DNA of 64,000 nucleotides from Streptomyces sp. 7-21 (lineage in GTDB: Bacteria; Actinomycetota; Actinomycetes; Streptomycetales; Streptomycetaceae): NCBI RefSeq assembly GCF_016741785.1, contig NZ_JAERRL010000009.1, positions 62,001 through 126,000 of the forward strand, written 5' to 3'. The notes under the pieces were generated by a model. It was given only the letters and a program-made list of their open reading frames with translations, did no database searches and had not been told where the DNA came from. The position numbers and the translations under genes are program-made. This document shows positions 8,109 to 16,626 of this stretch, in pieces (the first letter of the stretch is position 1; each line of letters starts with the position of its first letter).

Positions 8109-9860
8109 CTAGGGGCGGGGGATGTTGCGCAGGTTGGAGCGGGCCATCTGGACCATGCGGCCGACCCCGCCGTCGAGGACCATCTTGCCGGCGGAGAGCG
8201 CGAAGCCGGTGACCATCTCGGCGCGGATTTTCGGCGGGATGGACAGGGCGTTGGGGTCGGTGACGACGTCGACGAGGGCCGGGCCCTTGTGGCGGAAGGC
8301 GTCCCGCAGCGCGCCGCGCAGCTCCTTCGGTTTCTCGACCCGCACGCCGTGGATCCCGGCGGCGCGGGCGATGGCGGCGAAGTCGGTGCCGTTCAGGGTC
8401 GTGCCGTGCGCCGGAAGCCCGGCGACCATCATCTCCAGTTCGACCATGCCGAGGCTGGAGTTGTTGAACAGCACGACCTTCACCGGCAGGTCGTACTGGA
8501 CGAGGGTGAGGAAGTCGCCCATCAGCATGGCGAAGCCGCCGTCGCCCGACATGGAGACCACCTGGCGGCGCCGGTCGGCGAACTGGGCGCCGATGGCCTG
8601 CGGCAGCGCGTTGGCCATGGAGCCGTGGCTGAACGAGCCGATGACGCGGCGGCGGCCGTTGGGGGTGAGATAGCGGGCGGCCCACACGTTGCACATGCCG
8701 GTGTCCACGGTGAACACGGCGTCGTCGTCGGCGACTTCGTCCAGTACGGAGGCCACGTACTCGGGGTGGATCGGCCGGTGCTTCTCCACCTTGCGGGTGT
8801 AGGCGCTGACGACGCCCTCCAGCGCGTCGGCGTGCTTCTTCAGCATCCGGTCCAGGAAGCGGCGGTCGGTCTTCTCCTTCACGCGCGGGGTCAGGCACCT
8901 CAGCGTCTCCTTGACGTCGCCCCACACCGCGAGGTCGAGCGTGGAGCGGCGGCCGAGGTGCTCGGGGCGGACGTCGACCTGCGCGATGGCGACCTTGTCG
9001 CCGGCGCCGGGCAGGAACGGGTTGTAGGGGAAGTCGGTGCCGAGCAGGAGCAGCAGGTCGCACTCGTGGGTCGCCTCGTACGCCGCGCCGTAGCCGAGGA
9101 GACCGCTCATGCCGACGTCGAAGGGGTTGTCGTACTGGATCCACTCCTTGCCGCGCAGGGCGTGGCCCACCGGAGCCTTGACGCGCTCGGCGAAGCGCAT
9201 CACCTCGTCATGGGCGCCGGCCGTGCCGGAGCCGCAGAAGAGGGTGACGCGGTCGGCCTCGTCGACCATGCGGACCAGGGCGTCCACCTCGGCGTCGGCG
9301 GGCCGCACGGAGGGCCGGGTGGTCACCAGCGCATGCTCCTCGACGCGCTCGGGCACCTGCTCGCCCGCGATGTCGCCGGGGAGCGCGACGACGCTGACGC
9401 CGCCCCGGCCGACGGCGTGCTGGATCGCGGTCTGGAGCACGCGCGGCATCTGGCGGTTGTTGGAGACCAGCTCGCAGTAGTGGCTGCACTCCTGGAAGAG
9501 CTGGTCGGGGTGGGTCTCCTGGAAGTAGCTGGTGCCGATCTCGCTGGAGGGGATGTGGGAGGCGAGGGCCAGCACGGGTGCCATGGAGCGGTGGGCGTCG
9601 TACAGGCCGTTGATCAGGTGGAGGTTGCCGGGGCCGCACGAGCCGGCGCAGGCGGCGAGGCGGCCGGTGATCTGCGCCTCGGCGCCGGCGGCGAAGGCGG
9701 CGGTCTCCTCGTGGCGGACGTGGACCCAGTCGATGCCCTTGCGGCGGCGCACCGCGTCCACGATGGGGTTGAGGCTGTCGCCGACCACGCCGTACAGGCG
9801 GCGCACGCCCGACCTGACCAGGATGTCGATGAACTGTTCCGCCACGGTCTGCTTGGCCAT
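8109..9860 (-). CDS. Thiamine-diphosphate pyruvate oxidase/dehydrogenase (PoxB-like)
   Basis: This 583-residue protein has the three-domain layout of ThDP enzymes. The N-terminal pyrimidine domain holds YGVVGDSLNP and the catalytic glutamate in VRHEETAAFAAGA. The ThDP/magnesium motif runs from GDGGFAML to LFNNSSLG near residues 440-470. It most resembles pyruvate dehydrogenase (quinone)/PoxB, which makes acetate and CO2 and passes electrons to the membrane. The ATG at 9860 gives the family start MAKQTVAEQF; an ATG at 9890 has an equally good GGAGG site and would add ten residues. Acetolactate synthase-like activity is the main alternative. Confidence 0.85.
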   Translation of the reverse strand: MAKQTVAEQFIDILVRSGVRRLYGVVGDSLNPIVDAVRRRKGIDWVHVRHEETAAFAAGAEAQITGRLAACAGSCGPGNLHLINGLYDAHRSMAPVLALASHIPSSEIGTSYFQETHPDQLFQECSHYCELVSNNRQMPRVLQTAIQHAVGRGGVSVVALPGDIAGEQVPERVEEHALVTTRPSVRPADAEVDALVRMVDEADRVTLFCGSGTAGAHDEVMRFAERVKAPVGHALRGKEWIQYDNPFDVGMSGLLGYGAAYEATHECDLLLLLGTDFPYNPFLPGAGDKVAIAQVDVRPEHLGRRSTLDLAVWGDVKETLRCLTPRVKEKTDRRFLDRMLKKHADALEGVVSAYTRKVEKHRPIHPEYVASVLDEVADDDAVFTVDTGMCNVWAARYLTPNGRRRVIGSFSHGSMANALPQAIGAQFADRRRQVVSMSGDGGFAMLMGDFLTLVQYDLPVKVVLFNNSSLGMVELEMMVAGLPAHGTTLNGTDFAAIARAAGIHGVRVEKPKELRGALRDAFRHKGPALVDVVTDPNALSIPPKIRAEMVTGFALSAGKMVLDGGVGRMVQMARSNLRNIPRP

Positions 9861-9999
9861 CGTCCGCCCGCCTTCCGACGCGTACGCCATGGTCCCCCTC
9901 CGCCGAGCATGGCCGCTGGGGCGGCGGGGCGCATGCCCAGGCGGGCGTTCAGGGGGACACGGGCCGGGCGAGCCGCCCGCGGGAGGGCGCGGCGGGCGA

Positions 10000-10039
10000 C
10001 GGCGCCGCCATTCGAACGCGTGGACGAACGGCGGCGCCG
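10000..10039 (-). terminator. Hairpin terminator of the ngc-like operon
   Basis: CGGCGCCGCC (10000-10009) pairs with GGCGGCGCCG (10030-10039), and inside the loop TTCG pairs with CGAA. The hairpin begins ten bases beyond the stop of the last permease gene (minus strand). There is no clear T-run, as is common in Streptomyces. Confidence 0.6.
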
Positions 10040-10049
10040 CGGCCGCGGG

Positions 10050-10952
10050 TCAGCTCTTGACCGAGCCGGACATCAGGCCGCCGATGAAGTAGCGGCCGAG
10101 GATGATGTACACCAGCAGCGTCGGCAGCGAGGCGAAGAGCGCGCCCGCCATGGAGACGCCGTAGTTCTGGAGCAGCGCGCCGTTGGCGAGGTTGTTCAGC
10201 GCCAGGGTGACCGGGCCGTTCTGGCTGGAGGAGAAGAAGACGGCGAACAGGAAGTCGTTCCACGCCGAGGTGAACTGCCAGATCAGCACGACCACGAAGC
10301 TGGGCACCGAGAGGGGCAGGATCACCGACCAGTACGTCCGCAGCATCCCGGCGCCGTCCACGCGGGCGGCCTCGACCAGCTCGTGCGGGACGGTCTGGTA
10401 GTAGTTGCGGAAGATCAGCGTGGTGATCGGGATGCCGAAGACGACGTGCAGCAGGATCAGCGTCGGGACGCCGCTGCTCAGCTCCAGGTCCAGCACCAGC
10501 TCGTTGAGCGGGATGATCACCGCCTGGTAGGGGATGAACATCCCGAACAGGATGAGCGTGAACACCAGGTTCGCGCCGCGGAAGGACCAGCGCGCCAGCA
10601 CGAAGCCGTTGACGGACCCGAGCACCGCGGAGATCACGGCTGAGGGCACGACCATCTGCACCGTGCGCCAGATGGCCGGGGACAGCGCCTCCCAGGCGGT
10701 CTCCCAGTTGTCCAGCGTCCAGTTCGCCGGCAGGCTCCAGGCGCGTTCGGGCGAGGCGTCGCCGGGGCCCTTGAAGCTGGTCACCAGCAGCACGTAGACG
10801 GGGATCAGCACGACCAGCAGGAAGAACAGCAGCGCGGCGTAGCGCAGGGTGCGGGCCAGGCTGAACCCCCGGGCGGGGCGGGCGGGGCCGGGGGCGGCCA
10901 GCGGGGCCCCGTCCTGCCGCGCGGGGACGGTCGGGGTGGAGAGCGTGGCCAT
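10050..10952 (-). CDS. ngcG: Sugar ABC transporter permease (NgcG-like)
   Basis: This 300-residue inner-membrane permease belongs to the MalG class. After a Pro/Ala-rich cytoplasmic start it has six predicted membrane spans, and the EAA loop that docks the ATPase reads EAARVDGAG. Its start overlaps the stop of the preceding permease by one base (TGATG), so the two are translationally coupled. There is no ATPase gene in the operon; such Streptomyces sugar importers normally share MsiK. The order binding protein-permease-permease next to rok7B7 and xylFGH matches what I recall for S. coelicolor ngcEFG, a chitobiose/N-acetylglucosamine importer. The symbol rests on that context. Confidence 0.78.
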   Translation of the reverse strand: MATLSTPTVPARQDGAPLAAPGPARPARGFSLARTLRYAALLFFLLVVLIPVYVLLVTSFKGPGDASPERAWSLPANWTLDNWETAWEALSPAIWRTVQMVVPSAVISAVLGSVNGFVLARWSFRGANLVFTLILFGMFIPYQAVIIPLNELVLDLELSSGVPTLILLHVVFGIPITTLIFRNYYQTVPHELVEAARVDGAGMLRTYWSVILPLSVPSFVVVLIWQFTSAWNDFLFAVFFSSSQNGPVTLALNNLANGALLQNYGVSMAGALFASLPTLLVYIILGRYFIGGLMSGSVKS

Positions 10953-11851
10953 CACCGCTCCTTGCGGTTGGTGCGGACGAGGTACGGCACGACGACCAGG
11001 GCCACGAGGACCAGCAGGATCGTGCCGACGGCGGCGGCGTTGGCGTAGTCGAAGCTCGACTTGAACAGGTACATGTCGACGGCGGGGACCTTGGTCTGGT
11101 AGTTCGCCGGCTTGGAGATCGACATGATCAGGTCGAACGACTTCAGCGACATGTGGCCGATGATGATCAGCGCCGACAGCGCCACCGGCGACAGCTGCGG
11201 GAACAGCACCAGGCGGTAGAGCTGCCAGGTGGTCGCGCCGTCGACCCGGGCGGCCTCGCGCAGCTCCGGCGGGATGCCGCGGAAGCCCGCGAGGAACAGG
11301 GCCATCACGTAGCCGGAGAGCTGCCAGATGGCGGGGATGGCGATCGCGGTGATGCCGTAGTCGACGTTGTTCCACCAGTTGTTCTGGAGGAAGTCCAGGC
11401 CCACCATCTGGAACAGCCGGTTCAGGCCTGTGGCGCTCTCGTCCTGCCCGGAGTTGAGCAGCCACCGCCACACCACGCCGGAGGCGACGAACGACACGGC
11501 CATCGGGAACAGGTAGACCGAGCGGAAGACCGACTCGCCTTTGATGGGGCGTTCCAGCAGCCACGCCCACAGAAAGCCCATGACCATGGTGCCGCCGAGG
11601 AAGACGGCGGTGTACAGCAGCAGGTTCTTCAGCGAGTGCTGGAACGCCTCGCTGCCGAGCAGGTCCAGGTAGTTGTCGAACCAGACGGTGGTGAACGGCT
11701 CTTCGCCGGTGGTCTGGGCCGCGGTGTGGATATCGGTCGTGGACGTCTGGACGTTGACGGCGATGAGCCCGTAGACGAAGACGCCGACGAGGATCAGCGA
11801 GGGAGCGAGCAGCAGCAGCGGCGGGCCCGCCCGTTTGATGGTTTTCCTCAT
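10952..11851 (-). CDS. ngcF: Sugar ABC transporter permease (NgcF-like)
   Basis: This 299-residue MalF-class permease has a hydrophobic first segment (LLLLAPSLILVGVFVYGL), five more spans and the EAA loop EAARVDGAT near residues 205-215. It is the second gene of the three-gene importer operon, about 110 bases after the binding-protein gene and overlapping the next permease by one base. It should form the membrane channel together with NgcG and take up an amino-sugar oligosaccharide, as inferred from gene order. The sequence alone shows only carbohydrate-uptake family 1 membership. Confidence 0.78.
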   Translation of the reverse strand: MRKTIKRAGPPLLLLAPSLILVGVFVYGLIAVNVQTSTTDIHTAAQTTGEEPFTTVWFDNYLDLLGSEAFQHSLKNLLLYTAVFLGGTMVMGFLWAWLLERPIKGESVFRSVYLFPMAVSFVASGVVWRWLLNSGQDESATGLNRLFQMVGLDFLQNNWWNNVDYGITAIAIPAIWQLSGYVMALFLAGFRGIPPELREAARVDGATTWQLYRLVLFPQLSPVALSALIIIGHMSLKSFDLIMSISKPANYQTKVPAVDMYLFKSSFDYANAAAVGTILLVLVALVVVPYLVRTNRKER

Positions 11852-11963
11852 GTTGTCCCGTGGGTTTCCCTGTGGTCGGGCGCCTTCCGGGGGCGCCGCG
11901 GCGCCGCCCCGGCGGGAGTAACCCGGGGCGCGCCGCGGCGCGGTCCGGAACGGCGACGGCGGG

Positions 11964-13265
11964 TCAGTCGCCGGCCGTCGCGGCGGCGAGCTCCGACTGG
12001 AACGTCTCCAGGTCGGACGCCCCGGAGGTGAACTTGCTGGTGGCGTCCGTGACGGCGTTCAGCACGGCCACGGGCGCGGCGGCGCCGTGCGCCAGCGAGG
12101 GGACGATGGTGTCCTGCCCGTAGGACTCGATGGCGCTCTGCTGGTACTCGGAGAACTCAGCCGGGTCGGCGTCCGTGCGGGCCGGGATGGAGCCCTTGGC
12201 CGCGTTGAACGCGGTCTGGCCCTCCAGCGAGGCGACCGTTTCCAGCCAGGCCCGGGCGCCCCCGGGGTGCGGGGCGCCGACCGGAAGGGTGAACGAGTCG
12301 GCGAGGAAGTCGAAGACGCCCTCGGTGCCGGGCACGGGCACGGCGGTGAAGTCCTCGTTGTAGACCTTGCCCTGCTCCTCGAAGGCGGCGACGGCCCAGT
12401 CGCCCATCACGTTGAACGCGGCGTTGCCGTCGATGACCTGCTGGGTGGCCTCGGGCCAGTCCAGGCCGTCGCGGTCGTCGTTGGTGAAGCTCATGGCGCG
12501 CTCGAAGTCCTCCAGCGCGGCGGTCACCTCGGCGCTCTCCCAGTCGGTCGAGCCGTCCCACAGCCCGTTGTAGCCCTCGGCTCCGAGGTCGGCCAGCAGG
12601 ATCGTCTCCAGCAGGTGCACCTGGGTCCAGGCGGTGCCGACCGACAGCGGCGTGACGCCCGCGTCCTGGAGCCTCTGAAGGTCCTCGAACCACTCATCGA
12701 GCGAGGAGTACGAGGTCTCCGGGTCGATACCGGCCTCCTGGAGCACCGCCGGGTTGGCCCACAGCACGTTGGCCCGGTGGATGTTGGACGGTATGGAGTA
12801 GATCTCGCCCTCGTGGGTGAGCAGGTCGACGAGGTCGTCGGGGAACGCGTCCCGCAGCTGAAGCTCGTCGTACAGCGAGGAGAGGCCCTCGAGCTGGCCG
12901 GCGTTGATGTAGTCGAGCAGCTCCATGCCGGCGTGCGCCTGGAAGGTGTCCGGCGGGTCGCTGGCCTGGAGGCGTGACTGGAGCAGGTCCTTGGCGGCCG
13001 AACCCGCGCCGCCCGCGACGGCGCCGTTGACGAACTCGGTGTCCGGGTGCTGCTCGTTGAAGACGCCGACCAGGGCGTCGAGGCCCGCCTTCTCCGAGCC
13101 GGCGGCCCACCAGGTGAAGACTTCCACCTCGCCCGCCGCGTCCGAGCCGCCGCCGCTGGAGCCGCCGGAGGAGTTGGAGCTGCCGCTGCATCCCGCCAGG
13201 GCCAGTGACACGAGGGCGGCTCCCGCCACCACCGCGCGGGTTCTGCGATTGCCACGCATGGACAT
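11964..13265 (-). CDS. ngcE: Sugar-binding lipoprotein of an ABC importer (NgcE-like)
   Basis: This 433-residue extracellular binding protein has a twin-arginine-like/basic start (MSMRGNRRTR), a hydrophobic stretch and the lipobox LALAGC, so it should be lipid-anchored outside the membrane. A Ser/Gly-rich spacer follows, then a family 1 solute-binding fold (VEVFTWWAAGSEKAGLDALV). The ATG at 13265 has AAGG seven bases upstream; the second ATG two codons later is possible. It heads the ngcEFG-like operon and is divergent from the Rok7B7-like regulator. Chitobiose/GlcNAc as ligand is inferred from synteny with S. coelicolor, not from binding residues. Confidence 0.75.
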   Translation of the reverse strand: MSMRGNRRTRAVVAGAALVSLALAGCSGSSNSSGGSSGGGSDAAGEVEVFTWWAAGSEKAGLDALVGVFNEQHPDTEFVNGAVAGGAGSAAKDLLQSRLQASDPPDTFQAHAGMELLDYINAGQLEGLSSLYDELQLRDAFPDDLVDLLTHEGEIYSIPSNIHRANVLWANPAVLQEAGIDPETSYSSLDEWFEDLQRLQDAGVTPLSVGTAWTQVHLLETILLADLGAEGYNGLWDGSTDWESAEVTAALEDFERAMSFTNDDRDGLDWPEATQQVIDGNAAFNVMGDWAVAAFEEQGKVYNEDFTAVPVPGTEGVFDFLADSFTLPVGAPHPGGARAWLETVASLEGQTAFNAAKGSIPARTDADPAEFSEYQQSAIESYGQDTIVPSLAHGAAAPVAVLNAVTDATSKFTSGASDLETFQSELAAATAGD

Positions 13266-13393
13266 CCCTACGCCTTCATTGCCGTACCGGAGAGGGGCCG
13301 CGCGCCGGACAACGGGCGCGCGGGCGGCCGGACGCGGGTGCCGCGCACCGCCGGCCGTCTGGCGCCCCATCAAAGGCCGACCCCGCCTTGGAG

Positions 13394-13432
13394 TCAAGAA
13401 GTAAATCCAAGAAACCTTCTTGAGCTTTCTTG
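13394..13432. promoter_or_regulatory. Interleaved CAAGAA/TTCTTG inverted repeats between ngcE and rok7B7
   Basis: The gap between the divergent ngc-like operon and rok7B7 has an unusually A+T-rich patch. TCAAGAAG (13394-13401) pairs with CTTCTTGA (13416-13423), and CAAGAAA (13408-13414) pairs with TTTCTTG (13426-13432), giving two overlapping inverted repeats built from the same half-site. On the minus strand TTGACT overlaps the first arm and could be a -35 for ngcE, with TTTGAT 17 bases on. This is a strong candidate operator for the ROK regulator or another sugar repressor. Confidence 0.5.
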
Positions 13433-13498
13433 CGGTTGGAACGTGTATCCAAGGCGCAGCGGCCCGCTGCGGGGCGAACCCGCGCTGCCCGTGCGCGA

Positions 13499-13528
13499 CA
13501 TGACCGGCCGCGAGCCGGGAAGGTATCC
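13499..13528 (+). promoter_or_regulatory. Weak candidate promoter for rok7B7-xylFGH
   Basis: ATGACC (13499-13504) and TATCCT (13523-13528) are 18 bases apart and match a vegetative promoter only four of six bases each. Transcription would begin at or very near the GTG at 13536, implying a leaderless or nearly leaderless message, which is common in actinobacteria. Confidence 0.3.
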
Positions 13529-13535
13529 TGCGCTC

Positions 13536-14720
13536 GTGCGCGGTGACCGGGTGACACCGGGCTCCCAGACTTCACTACGTGAGGCCAACCGAGCCCGGAT
13601 CGTGAGCGCCGTTCAGCGGCGTGGCTCGATCACGCAGATCGAGCTGGCCGGCGTCACCGGCCTGTCCCCGGCCACGGTCTCCAACATCGTCAAGGAGCTG
13701 ACCGCCGTCGGCGTGCTCCACACCTCACCCTCCACCCGCAGCGGGCGGCGCGCGCTGAAGGTCACCCTCGCCCGCGACCTGGGCCTGGTAGCCGGCATTC
13801 ACTTCGGCACCCGGTCGCTGCGGGTCGCACTCGCCGACGCCTCGATGCAGGTGCTCACCGAGCAGCGCATGCCGCTCGCCCCCGACCACCGCGCCGACGC
13901 CGGGCTGCGCCGCGCCGCCATGCTGGTCGCCGAGATGATCGAGTCGCTCGACGCGCGCCGCGAGGAACTCCTCGCCGTGGGCGTGTGCCTGCCCGCCCCG
14001 GTAGACCGCCGCACCGGCCGCATCACGACCGTCGGCATGCTGCGCGGCTGGGACGGGATCACCGTCCCCGAGGTGCTCGGCGAGGAGTTCGACGTGCCCA
14101 TCGCCGTCGACAACGACGCCAACCTCGGGGCGCTCGCCGAGACCCGCTACGGCGCCGCCGCCGGCCACGAGGACGTGGCCTACCTGCGGGTCTCCCACGG
14201 CGTGGGCGGCGGCCTGGTGCTCGGCGGCCAGCTGGTCCACGGCCGCGCGGGCGGCGCGGGCGAGGCCGGGCACGTGACGATCGACGAGAACGGCCCCATC
14301 TGCCGCTGCGGCAACCGCGGCTGCCTGGAGACCTTCGTCGGCGCCCCCGCCCTGCTGGGTATGCTCGCCGCCAGCCATGGGCACCTCACACTGCGGGAGG
14401 TCATCACGCGCGCCAAGGACGGCGACCCCGGCTGCCGCCGCGTGCTGTCGGACTCGGGGCAGCACCTGGGCGTCGCGGCCGCGAACCTGTGCAACCTGGT
14501 GGACCCGTCCATCGTCGTGGTCGGGGGCCAGCTCGCCGAGGCCGGCGAGATCCTGCTCGGCCCGATGCGCACCGTCGTCGAACAGCGCACCATGCCGACC
14601 ACGGCCGGCCCCGTCGCGGTCGTCGCCGGGGCGCTCGGCGCCGCCGCCGAGGTGCGCGGCGCTCTGTGCGTCGCCCTCGACGCCGCCCGCGTCCACGGTG
14701 TGCTGGGGGTGAGCGTGTGA
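13536..14720 (+). CDS. rok7B7: ROK-family transcriptional regulator (Rok7B7-like)
   Basis: This 394-residue regulator has an N-terminal winged helix-turn-helix (QIELAGVTGLSPATVSNIV) and a ROK sugar-kinase-like domain. The ROK zinc signature C-x-C-G-x2-G-C-x-E is visible as CRCGNRGCLE, and the phosphate/sugar motif VDNDANLGALAE lies before it. Its place, divergent from ngcEFG and directly upstream of xylFGH with a 4-nt overlap, matches S. coelicolor rok7B7, which controls xylose uptake and carbon catabolite control. The GTG at 13536 is favoured by length and the possible leaderless promoter; GTG 13551 and ATG 13500 are alternatives. Confidence 0.82.
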   Translation: MRGDRVTPGSQTSLREANRARIVSAVQRRGSITQIELAGVTGLSPATVSNIVKELTAVGVLHTSPSTRSGRRALKVTLARDLGLVAGIHFGTRSLRVALADASMQVLTEQRMPLAPDHRADAGLRRAAMLVAEMIESLDARREELLAVGVCLPAPVDRRTGRITTVGMLRGWDGITVPEVLGEEFDVPIAVDNDANLGALAETRYGAAAGHEDVAYLRVSHGVGGGLVLGGQLVHGRAGGAGEAGHVTIDENGPICRCGNRGCLETFVGAPALLGMLAASHGHLTLREVITRAKDGDPGCRRVLSDSGQHLGVAAANLCNLVDPSIVVVGGQLAEAGEILLGPMRTVVEQRTMPTTAGPVAVVAGALGAAAEVRGALCVALDAARVHGVLGVSV

Positions 14721-15850
14721 CCGGCACCAGCTCCGGCCCGATATCCGGCACCGGGCGCTTCCGGCACGGCCGCACCGCCAGGAGGGCCGCGCTGTGCGCC
14801 GCCGCCCTCGCGCTGCTGGCGGCGGTGTGCCTGCGCGCGGTCACCAGCGAGGAACCCGCCGAGGGCGCCATCGCGCTGCTGCTTCCCGAGGTGAAGACCG
14901 CCCGCTACGAGACGATGGACCGGCCCGCGTTCACCCGCGTCGTCGAACAGCGCTGCCCCGGCTGCGCCGTGTACTACGCCAACGCCGACCAGAATGCCGC
15001 CACGCAGCAGCAGCAGGCCGAGTCGATGCTCGCGCGCGGCGCCGACGTGCTGGTGCTGGACGCCGTCGACACCGTCGCGGCCGTCAGCATCGTGAGGGAG
15101 GCCGAACGCCACGGCGTGCCCGTGATCGCCTACGACCGCTTCATCGCCGGCGACGGCGTGGACTACTACGTGTCCTTCGACAGCGAACTCATCGGCTACC
15201 TCCAGGGCACGGCCCTGGTATCCGCCATCGAGGCGGCCGGCCCGCGCCCCGACGGCCGCCCGCCCGGCATCCTGCTGGTCCACGGCTCCCCCACCGACCC
15301 CAACTCCGCCGCGCTCAAGGCCGGCGTCGCACGCGCGCTGCGCGGCACGGACATCGAGGTGCTCGCCGAGTACGACACGCCGGACTGGAGCCCGGACAAG
15401 GCCACCGACTGGGTCGAGAGCCAGCTGACCGAGTTCGGCGACCGCGTGGACGGGGTGTACGCCGCCAACGACGGCATCGCCGGCGGCGCGATCGCCGCCA
15501 TGAAGGCCGCCGGTTACGACCCGGTGCCGCCTGTCACCGGGCAGGACGGCGAACTCGCGGCGGTGCAGCGCATCATCAGCCAGGACCAGTACATGACGGT
15601 GTTCAAGGCGGCCACGGCGCAGGCGGGTTCGGCCGCCGAGCTGGCCGTGCGCGTCCTGCGCGGCGAGACTCCCCGCACCACCGCCGTGATCGACGGGGTG
15701 CCGAGCCTGCTGCTCGCGCCCCGGGCGGTCGGCGTGAACGACGTGGAACGCGTCCTCGTGGACGGCGGCGTGCACACGGTGGACGCGATCTGTACCCGCG
15801 CCTACGCGGCGGCGTGCGCCCGGACCGGACTGACCGAGGAGAGGCCGTGA
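14717..15850 (+). CDS. xylF: D-xylose ABC transporter substrate-binding protein XylF
   Basis: This 377-residue sugar-binding protein has the periplasmic-binding fold of the ribose/xylose family. Visible elements are IALLLPEVKTARYETMDRPAF, in which the strand after the leader carries the ligand-contacting residues, the repeated NADQNAATQQQQAESML block, and VTGQDGELAAVQRI late in the protein. The N-terminus has an arginine-rich start and one hydrophobic segment ending in AAVC, which is a poor lipobox, so anchoring by lipid or by an uncleaved signal is uncertain. The GTG start overlaps the rok7B7 stop (GTGA), so the two genes are probably co-translated. Confidence 0.85.
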   Translation: MTGTSSGPISGTGRFRHGRTARRAALCAAALALLAAVCLRAVTSEEPAEGAIALLLPEVKTARYETMDRPAFTRVVEQRCPGCAVYYANADQNAATQQQQAESMLARGADVLVLDAVDTVAAVSIVREAERHGVPVIAYDRFIAGDGVDYYVSFDSELIGYLQGTALVSAIEAAGPRPDGRPPGILLVHGSPTDPNSAALKAGVARALRGTDIEVLAEYDTPDWSPDKATDWVESQLTEFGDRVDGVYAANDGIAGGAIAAMKAAGYDPVPPVTGQDGELAAVQRIISQDQYMTVFKAATAQAGSAAELAVRVLRGETPRTTAVIDGVPSLLLAPRAVGVNDVERVLVDGGVHTVDAICTRAYAAACARTGLTEERP

Positions 15851-16626
15851 GCAGTCCCGCAACTCCCCCCGCCGCCACCGCTCCCGTGCTGTCACTGCGC
15901 GGAGTGTCGAAGTACTTCGGCGGCGTGCGCGCCCTGGCCGGCGTCGACCTGGACGTCCATCCGCACGAGGTGCTCGGCGTCGTCGGCGACAACGGCGCCG
16001 GCAAGTCGACCCTGGCCGGGGTGATCGCCGGGGTGTTCCGCCCCGACGAGGGCCAGATCCTGCTCGACGGCAGGCCCGTGGTGCTCGACTCCCCCGCCAC
16101 GGCGCGCGGCTGGGGCATCGCGGCGGTCTTCCAGGACCTCGCGCTGTGCGACAACCTCGACGTTGTCGAGAACCTCTTCCTGGGGCACGAGCCCACGCGC
16201 GGCGGCTTCCTGGACGAGATCGCGATGGAGCGCGAGGCGTGGCGGCTGCTGGGGCAGCTGGCCACCAGCGTGCCGTCGGTGCGGCTGCCGGTGCGCGCGC
16301 TCTCCGGCGGGCAGCGGCAGGTCGTCGCCGTGGCGCGGGCGCTGCTGGGCTCCCCGCGCGTGGTGGTGCTGGACGAGCCGACCGCCGCGCTCGGCATCCG
16401 GCAGACCGCCGAGGTGCTCAACCTGGTCGAACGGCTGCGGGAACGCGGGCACGCGGTGGTGCTCATCAGCCACCAGGCCGCCGACCTGCAAGCGGTCGCG
16501 GACCGGTTCGTCGTGCTGCGGCTCGGCCGGGTGGGCGGCGAACTCGACGCCGCCGACGCCGGATACGAGGACCTGCTGGCGGCGATGACCGGAGCGAGCC
16601 GGCCCGGCGGAAGGGAGCCGCGATGA
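15847..16626 (+). CDS. xylG: Xylose ABC transporter ATP-binding protein XylG (single-domain)
   Basis: This 259-residue ATPase energises xylose uptake with XylF and XylH. Walker A GDNGAGKST is near residues 47-55, the signature LSGGQ near 157-161 and Walker B VVVLDEPTAAL near 175-185. Enterobacterial XylG has two fused ABC domains of about 500 residues in total; this protein has one, so it must act as a homodimer. The GTG start overlaps the xylF stop and its own stop overlaps the xylH start by four bases. Confidence 0.88.
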   Translation: MSSPATPPAATAPVLSLRGVSKYFGGVRALAGVDLDVHPHEVLGVVGDNGAGKSTLAGVIAGVFRPDEGQILLDGRPVVLDSPATARGWGIAAVFQDLALCDNLDVVENLFLGHEPTRGGFLDEIAMEREAWRLLGQLATSVPSVRLPVRALSGGQRQVVAVARALLGSPRVVVLDEPTAALGIRQTAEVLNLVERLRERGHAVVLISHQAADLQAVADRFVVLRLGRVGGELDAADAGYEDLLAAMTGASRPGGREPR

